Shown: positions 1-4,234, counted from the first letter of the stretch. The stretch is DNA of 5,911 nt from Nocardioidaceae bacterium (GCA_013698435.1 JACCVA010000068.1:1-5911), one strand, 5' to 3'. Made by a program: numbers and translations. The notes: a model not told the origin generated them from the letters alone.

Positions 1-834
1 ATCTATCCGCGGTCCAGCAACAAGCCCATTCAGGCGGTCGGGATGCTGCGTCTGGGTCTTGACCTCCACGACGAGCTGCTCGCGCTGGCGTCGGCGAGCC
101 ACTCGGGAGAGGACTTCCACATCGACGGCGTGCGCCGGATCCTCGCCGGGGCGAAGCTCGACGAGTCGGCCTTGCAGACGCCACCTGACTACCCGTTGGA
201 CGAAGAAGCGAAGGAGGCGTTCATCCGGTCCGGGCTCGGCAAGGCGCCGGTCGCGATGAACTGCTCCGGCAAGCATGCCGCGATGCTGGCCACCTGCGTC
301 GTGAACGGCTGGGACATCGACAGCTATCGCGACGCGGGTCACCCGCTTCAGCGAGCGCTGGCAGACACGTTCGCGGAGCTGACGGGTGACCGGGTCGCTT
401 CGACAGGGGTGGACGGCTGCGGTGCGCCGCTGTTCTCGGCGTCTCTGACCGGGCTGGCCGGCGCGTTCCGCACCCTGGTGGTTGCTGCTGCCGGCACGCC
501 GGAGCGGCGGGTCGCCGACGCCTTCGTGGCCGCCCCGGCGTACGCCTCGGGCTCGCGACGCGACGAGTGCGCGCTGCTGCGTGCAGTGCCGGGCGCGATT
601 GCCAAGGCCGGTGCCGAGGCGTGCTACGCCCTCGCGTTGGCCGACGGACGTGCGGTAGCCCTGAAGATCGACGACGGCAACGCCCGCGCCCGGCCGGTGG
701 TGATGGCGGAAGTACTGCGTCGGATGGGCGTCGACGGCGAGGTCGGCGTGGACGCTGAGGCGCTGCACCGCACCGGTGAGGTCGTGCTCTTGGGCGGAGG
801 GCAGCCGGTCGGCGAGCTCCGCGTCGCGTTCTGA
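1..834 (+). CDS. asparaginase II family protein, C-terminal part (5' end outside the window)
   Basis: The reading frame is open from base 1 and closes at TGA 832-834, giving 277 visible residues. It should hydrolyse L-asparagine to aspartate and ammonia in the cytoplasm. The protein opens with YPRSSNKPIQAVGML, followed by an ASHSGE segment, then NCSGKHAAML (about residues 83-92), GVDGCGAPLF (about 136-145), GAIAKAGAEACYA and ALKIDDGNARAR near the end. These blocks in this order are what I recognise as the PF06089 asparaginase II family, which is unrelated to the E. coli AnsA/AnsB fold. The two Ser-x-x-Lys-like motifs (SSNK and CSGK) are probable active-site elements by analogy with the serine/lysine chemistry of this class. 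Family members are roughly 310-340 residues, so about 30-60 N-terminal residues are missing. The first in-frame ATG, at 43, is internal because homology continues upstream of it. The gene converges on arsI, 48 nt away, with no strong terminator visible between them. Confidence 0.93.
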   Translation: MYPRSSNKPIQAVGMLRLGLDLHDELLALASASHSGEDFHIDGVRRILAGAKLDESALQTPPDYPLDEEAKEAFIRSGLGKAPVAMNCSGKHAAMLATCVVNGWDIDSYRDAGHPLQRALADTFAELTGDRVASTGVDGCGAPLFSASLTGLAGAFRTLVVAAAGTPERRVADAFVAAPAYASGSRRDECALLRAVPGAIAKAGAEACYALALADGRAVALKIDDGNARARPVVMAEVLRRMGVDGEVGVDAEALHRTGEVVLLGGGQPVGELRVAF

Positions 835-882
835 CGACGATCGACGAAGCGGTGCCGCAAGCCGCCCGCGAACCCCCTGCGG

Positions 883-1353
883 TCAGCCGGTGCAGCGACC
901 GTCCGGGGTGCAGCAGGAGTCGTTGTCGCCGGTGCAGCACGCGGAGCTGCTCTCGGCCGGGGCGTCGTCGAGGATTGTGTAGACCTCCCACCGCTCCGCG
1001 CCAGGACCGGTCACCCACACCTTGTCCTGCACGGCGTGGCAGCAGGTGGTCGCGTCCTCGACCAGGGTGTCGAGCCCGCTGTGAGTCAACCGAGCGGTAG
1101 CGGCCGCGACCTCCTCGGTGCTGCCCACCTCGACCCCGAGGTGGTTCAGCGACCCGCCGTGGCCCGGGTTCTCGATGAGCACCAGCTTCAGCGGCGGCTC
1201 GGTCAGCGCGAAGTTCGCATAGCCGTCGCGGCGCTTGTGCGGCGCGGCCGCGAAGAGCCGGGAGTAGAACGCGACGGCCGCGTCGATGTCGTCGACGTTG
1301 AGAGCGAGCTGGACACGCGGTTCGGCGAGGGTCGTTGGCGTGAGTGTGGTCAT
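883..1353 (-). CDS. arsI: ArsI/CadI family glyoxalase-fold metalloenzyme (C-As lyase or cadmium-induced protein)
   Basis: This 156-residue protein is a single-unit vicinal-oxygen-chelate (glyoxalase/dioxygenase) fold. ArsI enzymes use Fe(II) and O2 to break the C-As bond of trivalent methyl- or aryl-arsenicals; the mycobacterial relative CadI is named for cadmium induction. The expected metal triad is visible as Gln15 (RVQLALNV), His71 (NHLGVEV) and Glu123 (RWEVY). The family's arsenic-binding vicinal cysteines are Cys104-Cys105 in TTCCHAVQDKVWV, where a His replaces the more usual Tyr. PPLKLVLIE and GYANF are further family blocks. The C-terminus (about residues 138-156) carries two more CC pairs (139-140, 147-148) and Cys154, a possible extra soft-metal site. 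The start is ATG 1353-1351, preceded by AGAGG (1363-1359) at a 5-nt spacing. It diverges from arsR across 84 nt containing its promoter and two dyads. Substrate (organoarsenical, Cd or both) cannot be decided from sequence. Confidence 0.93.
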   Translation of the reverse strand: MTTLTPTTLAEPRVQLALNVDDIDAAVAFYSRLFAAAPHKRRDGYANFALTEPPLKLVLIENPGHGGSLNHLGVEVGSTEEVAAATARLTHSGLDTLVEDATTCCHAVQDKVWVTGPGAERWEVYTILDDAPAESSSACCTGDNDSCCTPDGRCTG

Positions 1354-1371
1354 GGGAACCTCTAAAGTCAG

Positions 1372-1395
1372 TTGGATTGAGAAGTTTCAATATAT
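1372..1395. promoter_or_regulatory. putative ArsR operator 1 (ATTGA-N6-TCAAT)
   Basis: A perfect 5-bp inverted repeat ATTGA (1376-1380) / TCAAT (1387-1391) is separated by six bases. The surrounding 24 bp matches the second site in 19 positions. It covers the arsI -10 hexamer and the predicted start point. Assignment to ArsR rests on location in the divergent arsI-arsR spacer and on the repeated design. Confidence 0.65.
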
Positions 1396-1416
1396 CCTTG
1401 TATCGAGAACTGTCAA
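1389..1416 (-). promoter_or_regulatory. predicted arsI promoter, TTGACA-N16-TATATT
   Basis: Read on the minus strand, a perfect -35 hexamer TTGACA occupies 1416-1411 and TATATT occupies 1394-1389, separated by 16 nt. Transcription would start near 1382, leaving a leader of about 29 nt that contains the AGAGG ribosome binding site. Both hexamers lie inside the two ArsR-type dyads, which is the arrangement expected for steric repression. The hexamers are directly visible; activity is inferred. Confidence 0.72.
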
Positions 1417-1421
1417 TACAT
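1398..1421. promoter_or_regulatory. putative ArsR operator 2 (TGTATCGA-N6-TCAATACA)
   Basis: Arms 1399-1406 and 1413-1420 pair at 7 of 8 positions around a 6-base spacer, so this is a longer dyad than site 1 with one mismatch (C1404/A1415). It lies 26 bp from site 1 centre to centre and covers the arsI -35 hexamer. It also sits just upstream of the arsR start, so occupancy could repress both genes. Confidence 0.65.
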
Positions 1422-1425
1422 TGGC

Positions 1426-1431
1426 TAGGAT
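1426..1431 (+). promoter_or_regulatory. possible arsR -10 element or ribosome binding site (TAGGAT)
   Basis: TAGGAT fits the actinobacterial TANNNT -10 pattern and stands six bases before the GTG start, the geometry of a leaderless transcript. The same bases contain AGGA, which at a 7-nt spacing could instead be a weak Shine-Dalgarno. In that case the promoter would lie further upstream, for example TTGAGA (1377-1382) with TATCGA (1401-1406). The sequence does not decide between them. Confidence 0.35.
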
Positions 1432-1437
1432 GGTGCC

Positions 1438-1773
1438 GTGACCGGCAACCCGTGCTGTCCGCCGCTCGCCGAGGGCACGATCTCGGCAGCCGACGCGGTC
1501 GACCTGGCCGCTGTCTTCAAGGCGCTGGCCGACCCCGTGCGGCTGCGCATCTTGTCTGCCCTTCTCGCCGCCGACGGGCAGATCTGCGCCTGCGACTTTG
1601 TCACGACCGCGGGAAAGGCCCAGCCCACCGTCAGCCACCATCTGAAGGTTCTTCGTGAGGCCGGACTGGTGGAGGGCGCGCGCCGGGGGACGTGGGTGTG
1701 GTACTCCGTCGTACCGTCACGGCTCGCCGACGTCCGCCGGGCTCTGCAGACAGAGCTGCCGACGACAGTCTGA
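1438..1773 (+). CDS. arsR: ArsR/SmtB-family As(III)-responsive repressor
   Basis: This 111-residue winged-helix repressor has the usual length of the family (about 100-125). The conserved helix start FKALADPVRLRILSALL spans residues 27-43. The recognition helix lies in AQPTVSHHLKVLREAGLV (61-78), and the wing is RRGTWVWYSVVP (82-93). Candidate sensor thiolates are the N-terminal pair Cys6-Cys7 (NPCCPPL) and Cys50/Cys52 in ICACDF, which sits where the classical E. coli-type CVCDL metal site occurs. In the family, metal or metalloid binding releases DNA. Here As(III) is the most likely inducer because the divergent neighbour is arsI, though Cd(II) or Sb(III) cannot be excluded. The start is GTG 1438, with AGGA 1427-1430 upstream. 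It probably represses itself and arsI through the two dyads at 1372-1421. The next gene starts 103 nt downstream and looks like a separate unit. Confidence 0.93.
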   Translation: MTGNPCCPPLAEGTISAADAVDLAAVFKALADPVRLRILSALLAADGQICACDFVTTAGKAQPTVSHHLKVLREAGLVEGARRGTWVWYSVVPSRLADVRRALQTELPTTV

Positions 1774-1795
1774 GCGCATCGTCGGAGCGCATCGT
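1772..1795 (+). repeat. tandem 11-bp direct repeat across the arsR stop
   Basis: GAGCGCATCGT occurs at 1772-1782 and again at 1785-1795, a 13-base period beginning inside the arsR stop codon region. It could be a small slippage duplication. No function is evident. Confidence 0.6.
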
Positions 1796-1834
1796 TGCGG
1801 CCGTGGAGGTCACCCGTGAGCGGTGTCACGTGCT

Positions 1835-1864
1835 GTTAGCTTGCAAATGCTAACTACTGCAAGC
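1835..1864. promoter_or_regulatory. overlapping inverted repeats upstream of the XRE gene (putative operator)
   Basis: Two perfect dyads interlock. GTTAGC (1835-1840) pairs with GCTAAC (1849-1854) across 8 bases, and GCTTGCA (1839-1845) pairs with TGCAAGC (1858-1864) across 12 bases. The block is AT-richer than its surroundings and ends 12 bases before the preferred ATG of the XRE regulator. An autoregulatory operator is the simplest reading, but it could also be two alternative mRNA hairpins next to the AGGAGG site. Confidence 0.5.
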
Positions 1865-1876
1865 ACAGTAGGAGGC

Positions 1877-2308
1877 ATGGCCAGGCTGAAGGTCACCACG
1901 CCGCTCGACAGCGCGCCGGACCTCGCCGCGAAGGTGGGTGCGACGGCGAAGGCCGGCACCGCCAAGGTGGGACAGGGCGCGCAGGGTCTCGGTGACTACT
2001 TGCGTGAGCAGCGTCGCGGGGCGCAGCTGTCCCTCCGGCAGCTCGCGGAGCAGGCCGGAGTGTCCAACCCCTACCTGAGCCAGATCGAGCGCGGCCTGCG
2101 CCGACCCTCCGCCGAAGTGCTGCAACAACTCGCCAAGGCCTTGCGGGTGTCGGCGGCAACGATGTACGTCCGCGCCGGGATCCTCGAACCGGACGAGGAC
2201 CAGGAGCGCTCCGTGCATCTGGCGGTGCTCTGCGACCCCGCCCTCACCGAGCGGCAGAAGCAGGCCCTGCTCGACATCTACGACTCGTTTCGGCGCGCAC
2301 CGCGCTGA
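1877..2308 (+). CDS. XRE-family helix-turn-helix regulator of the HbhA/DUF2516 locus (Rv0474-like)
   Basis: The 143-residue protein has an Ala/Lys/Gly-rich N-terminal arm (about residues 11-38), then a Cro/CI-type HTH at about 39-97. That HTH comprises YLREQRRGAQLSLRQLAEQA, the recognition segment GVSNPYLSQIERGLRRPS and a closing ALRVSAATMY helix. A short C-terminal region, ERQKQALLDIYDSF (125-138), looks like an oligomerisation helix. This is a DNA-binding cytoplasmic regulator. The Rv0474-like assignment rests on the HTH type and on the HbhA-like gene immediately downstream. ATG 1877 is chosen because the conserved part follows it and AGGAGG (1870-1875) precedes it, but that spacing is only one base. 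In-frame alternatives are GTG 1823 (GGAGG 13 bases upstream) and ATG 1847, and either would place the dyads inside the gene. It probably regulates itself and the following genes; its ligand is unknown. Confidence 0.88.
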   Translation: MARLKVTTPLDSAPDLAAKVGATAKAGTAKVGQGAQGLGDYLREQRRGAQLSLRQLAEQAGVSNPYLSQIERGLRRPSAEVLQQLAKALRVSAATMYVRAGILEPDEDQERSVHLAVLCDPALTERQKQALLDIYDSFRRAPR

Positions 2309-2328
2309 GCGACACCAAACCCGAAGAA

Positions 2329-2344
2329 GCACCGCGAACGGTGC
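2329..2344 (+). promoter_or_regulatory. 6-bp GC hairpin abutting the hbhA-like ribosome binding site
   Basis: GCACCG (2329-2334) and CGGTGC (2339-2344) pair perfectly around a CGAA loop. The stem ends one base before GGAG (2345-2348) of the next gene's Shine-Dalgarno region. No U-tract follows, so it is not a classical terminator. It may shape translation or mRNA stability between the regulator and the much more abundant-looking Lys/Ala-rich protein. Confidence 0.5.
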
Positions 2345-2353
2345 GGAGAAGGA

Positions 2354-2899
2354 ATGACAATGCCCCTCACCTCTGTCCTCGACAAGACACGCACGGACCT
2401 GGAGCGCGCCCTCAGCGACGTGGACAAGACACCCCTGTACGCCGTGGTCGGCGTCGGTGACCTCGCCGTCGCGAAGCTCCGCAACGCTCGCAGCGAGCTC
2501 AGCGTGCAGTCCGTCCCGACCAAGGCGCAGGGTCTGCTCGGCGACGCAATCGCAAGCGCGGTCTCGACGTACGGCGACCTGGCCGGGCGAGGCGAGTCTC
2601 TGATGACCCGCGTCCGCCGTCAGCAGGCGACGTCGGATCTGCAGGAGCAGGCCAAGAGCACCGTTTCTCGGGCGAAGGCCACCACGACCACGGCGAAGAA
2701 GCAGGCCGGCGTCACCAAGGAGTCGGTCGCGGCGACAACGTCGACCGCCCGGAAGTCCGCAGCGGCGGCCACGTCCACAGCCAAGAAGTCGGCCAGCAGG
2801 ACGAGGTCGTCGGCGAAGGCCACCACCACCAGCGCGAGGAAGACTGCCTCGGCAACCAAGAAGGCCACCGGTGCAGCCGCCAGCAAGACCGGGCGCTGA
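2354..2899 (+). CDS. HbhA-like (heparin-binding haemagglutinin-type) protein with Lys/Ala/Ser/Thr-rich tail
   Basis: The protein has 181 residues (179 if ATG 2360 is used). An N-terminal half of mostly helical character contains VGVGDLAVAKLRNA (about 33-46), which corresponds to the HbhA block around 'GAADLALATV'. A STYGDLAGRGESLMTRVRRQQ segment (71-91) matches the HbhA 'YNELVERGEAALERLRSQQ' region. From about residue 101 the sequence is a low-complexity basic tail of AKK, ARK and SAK units separated by Ala, Thr and Ser, ending in KTGR. No signal peptide or membrane segment is seen. In mycobacteria HbhA is a surface-exposed, lipid- and polyanion-binding protein whose Lys-rich tail binds sulphated sugars. 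In a likely non-pathogen the role may be envelope or DNA/polyanion binding. The tail here is Ser/Thr/Arg-containing rather than KKAAP repeats, so a histone H1-like role is an alternative. The ribosome site GGAGAAGGA (2345-2353) serves either ATG. Confidence 0.8.
   Translation: MTMPLTSVLDKTRTDLERALSDVDKTPLYAVVGVGDLAVAKLRNARSELSVQSVPTKAQGLLGDAIASAVSTYGDLAGRGESLMTRVRRQQATSDLQEQAKSTVSRAKATTTTAKKQAGVTKESVAATTSTARKSAAAATSTAKKSASRTRSSAKATTTSARKTASATKKATGAAASKTGR
2738..2794 (+). repeat. in-frame repeat in the basic tail, TSTA(R/K)KSA twice
   Basis: Residues 129-136 (TSTARKSA) and 140-147 (TSTAKKSA) of the HbhA-like protein repeat at an 11-residue period. At DNA level this is 2738-2761 and 2771-2794, with several synonymous differences, so the repeat is kept at protein level and is not a recent duplication. 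Confidence 0.6.
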
Positions 2900-2930
2900 C
2901 CTGGTCGTGCATTTTCCAGCACCCAGCAGG

Positions 2931-2957
2931 CCGAGGTCCCTCGGAGCAACTCGCTCC
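2931..2957 (+). other. two overlapping small hairpins in the hbhA-DUF2516 spacer
   Basis: CCGAGG (2931-2936) pairs with CCTCGG (2939-2944), realistically as a 5-bp stem with a GTCC loop. GGAGC (2943-2947) pairs with GCTCC (2953-2957) around five bases. They share two bases, so the full stems are mutually exclusive. They may form a weak terminator or mRNA processing point in the 116-nt gap. A TANNNT-like TACCCT (2988-2993) further down could be a -10 for the next gene, but no convincing -35 accompanies it. Confidence 0.35.
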
Positions 2958-3002
2958 CGGGGATCTCAGCTCATTGAGAACGACAGTTACCCTTGGGCGC
3001 GT

Positions 3003-3007
3003 GGAGG
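3003..3007 (+). promoter_or_regulatory. ribosome binding site GGAGG fixing the DUF2516 start
   Basis: GGAGG stands eight bases before GTG 3016, the ideal distance. The in-frame TTG 2974 and GTG 3001 lack such a site, so the gene is called from 3016. Confidence 0.75.
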
Positions 3008-3015
3008 TTGCAGCA

Positions 3016-3306
3016 GTGGACGCGTATCTCGCTTACACCATCGAGGTCTACATCACGGAAGCGCTGTGGTGGGTACTCCTCGTCGTGAAGGTGTTCGCTC
3101 TGGGCGACTCGATCATCCGCAAGGACGAGTTCTTCGTCGCGGCGGACAAGCAGAACAAGGTCTTCTGGCTGTTGCTGCTCGGAGTCTTTCTGTTCCTGCA
3201 CATCGTGTTCCGCAACTCCGCCTTCCTCAACATGATCGGCACGGTCGCTGCGCTGGTCTACCTCATCGACGTACGACCGACGCTGCGCGCCATGCACCAG
3301 CGCTGA
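3016..3306 (+). CDS. DUF2516-family small integral membrane protein
   Basis: The 96-residue protein is dominated by hydrophobic segments: about 6-28 (including EALWWVLLVVKVFALGDSI), 49-65 (VFWLLLLGVFLFLHIVF) and 69-85 (AFLNMIGTVAALVYLID). It has a charged loop with KDEFFVAADKQNK (about 36-48) and the end VYLIDVRPTLRAM, which I recognise as characteristic of DUF2516. The predicted topology is three membrane spans with no cleavable signal peptide. Function is unknown. The equivalent position next to hbhA in mycobacteria (Rv0476) also holds a small membrane protein, which supports the family call and suggests a conserved envelope locus. Its stop lies only 5 nt before the hydrolase start, so the two are cotranscribed and probably translationally coupled. 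Confidence 0.87.
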   Translation: MDAYLAYTIEVYITEALWWVLLVVKVFALGDSIIRKDEFFVAADKQNKVFWLLLLGVFLFLHIVFRNSAFLNMIGTVAALVYLIDVRPTLRAMHQR

Positions 3307-3311
3307 CGACG

Positions 3312-4091
3312 GTGCCCTTGATCGTCGGCCCCGACGGGCAGATCGAGTGCCTGGTCAGGGGTAGCGGCGCGCCCAGGACGGTGTTCGCGCACGGCCTCGC
3401 CGGTTCGATCGACGAGACGCGCCCCTTCGGCTCCGGTGTCGAGGGGACCCGGGTGTTCTTCCACTTCCGCGGCCACGGCGCGACGGTGGGCGGAGAAGGC
3501 CCGTGGAGCTATGAGGAACTCGCGGCGGAGCTGCGTGCGGTGGTGACGGCCCTCGACGCGACCCGAGCCGTAGGTGTGTCCCTCGGGTCCGGCGCGGTTC
3601 TACGGGCTGCCGTCTCTGCGCCGCACCTCTTCGACCGGCTGGTGCTCGTGCTTCCCGCCGCCATCGACCAGCCCCGCACCGATCCGGCGGTCGCGAGGTT
3701 GCAGCACCAGGCCGAGCTGATCGAGCAGCGCGACCTTGCCGGTCTGGCCGCCGCCATGCTGGCCGAGCTGCCCGCGTCGGTGCAGGACCGCCCCGACGTA
3801 CGCCTGTGGGCGGCCCGCCAGTCCCGTCGGCTGTCAGCGACGTCGCTGGCGCGGGCTCTGCGGGAGCTGCCATCGCAACACCCGCTGGACTCGCGAGACG
3901 GCCTGGCCGCCGTCAGCTGTCCGGTGCTGCTGGTCGGCCAGGAGGACGACACCGCGCATCCGCCCGCAGTCGCCCGTGAGCTGGCCGAGCTGCTGCCGAA
4001 CGCCGAGGTCGCGATCTTTGCAGGTGGTGGGCTCGTCTGGAGCCATCGAGCGGAGCTGCGGGCGCTGATCACGGGCTTCCTCAACACCTGA
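3312..4091 (+). CDS. alpha/beta-hydrolase fold protein
   Basis: The 259-residue protein has the oxyanion-loop motif VFAHGLAGS (24-32), a second strand with HFRGHGAT (51-58), and the nucleophile elbow GVSLGSG, with Ser90 in GxSxG. An Asp pair sits in PVLLVGQEDD (212-213), and the last strand and helix are AIFAGGGLVWSHRAELRALITGFL. The catalytic His normally follows the last strand's Gly-Gly directly; here that place holds Leu241, and the nearest histidine is His245. It is therefore a hydrolase-fold protein whose activity and substrate are open. No signal peptide or membrane anchor is visible, so it is probably cytoplasmic. GTG 3312 is chosen because the fold begins there. An open frame continues upstream to 2871 but overlaps the DUF2516 gene in another frame and has no homologous character. 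There is no clear Shine-Dalgarno, consistent with coupling to the gene ending at 3306. Confidence 0.86.
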   Translation: MPLIVGPDGQIECLVRGSGAPRTVFAHGLAGSIDETRPFGSGVEGTRVFFHFRGHGATVGGEGPWSYEELAAELRAVVTALDATRAVGVSLGSGAVLRAAVSAPHLFDRLVLVLPAAIDQPRTDPAVARLQHQAELIEQRDLAGLAAAMLAELPASVQDRPDVRLWAARQSRRLSATSLARALRELPSQHPLDSRDGLAAVSCPVLLVGQEDDTAHPPAVARELAELLPNAEVAIFAGGGLVWSHRAELRALITGFLNT

Positions 4092-4129
4092 GCCGGCCGC
4101 GAGCGCGAGTGCCCGATGCCGCCCCGGCG

Positions 4130-4171
4130 TTTGCCATGTCAACAAGCCAGCCGGCTTGTTGACATGGCAAA
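4130..4171. terminator. perfect 19-bp inverted repeat, likely bidirectional terminator hairpin
   Basis: TTTGCCATGTCAACAAGCC (4130-4148) is followed by AGCC and the exact reverse complement at 4153-4171. It begins 39 bases after the hydrolase stop and lies 63 bases beyond the typA stop, inside a convergent spacer. No U-tract follows on either strand, as in many actinobacterial hairpin terminators. The arms are about 47% GC, well below the surroundings. A mobile-element remnant or protein-binding palindrome is the alternative. Confidence 0.7.
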
Positions 4172-4201
4172 TCTGCCGTGCGGACAGTGCATCTGCCATG
4201 C
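4161..4201 (+). repeat. imperfect tandem direct repeat, two units of ~20 bp
   Basis: The segments 4161-4181 and 4183-4201 share GACA...GC...ATCTGCC.TGC with one short gap and a few substitutions. The first unit overlaps the right arm of the 19-bp inverted repeat and the second forms the left arm of the next hairpin, so the two hairpins may be related copies. Confidence 0.45.
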
Positions 4202-4222
4202 TGACTTCGGTCGGCGGGCAGA
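4192..4222. terminator. second hairpin with UUCG tetraloop, likely typA-proximal terminator
   Basis: TCTGCC (4192-4197) pairs with GGCAGA (4217-4222), and GCTGAC (4200-4205) with GTCGGC (4210-4215) around TTCG. This gives about 13 pairs, counting two G-U wobbles, with one bulged A. In the + strand RNA this is a stable C(UUCG)G loop, followed 10 bases later by TTTT (4233-4236) at the typA stop codon. From the typA side it starts 12 bases past the stop, with loop CGAA. It probably acts with the 19-bp repeat to separate the convergent units. Confidence 0.6.
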
Positions 4223-4234
4223 CGCCGCCAAGTT

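Noticed and set aside
849..882. Possible terminator between asparaginase and arsI
   Set aside because: Only 4-5-bp stems (GCGG/CCGC, CCGCA/TGCGG with an 18-base loop) and no U-tract; not better than chance in GC-rich DNA.
221..1390. 389-residue minus-strand ORF overlapping the asparaginase and arsI genes
   Set aside because: Arg/Pro/Ala-rich shadow of GC-rich codons; it overlaps two genes with clear family motifs in other frames.
2974..3015. TTG 2974 or GTG 3001 as the DUF2516 start
   Set aside because: Neither has a ribosome site, while GTG 3016 has GGAGG at eight bases and begins the conserved hydrophobic protein.
2871..3311. N-terminal extension of the hydrolase frame upstream of GTG 3312
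   Set aside because: The extension runs through the DUF2516 gene in another frame, is Arg/Gly/Ser-rich and resembles no hydrolase N-terminus; the fold starts at 3312.
4159..4187. Promoter from TTGACA inside the 19-bp repeat
   Set aside because: No -10 element lies at the right distance on the + strand, and it would direct transcription into the 3' end of typA; the TTGACA is explained by the palindrome.
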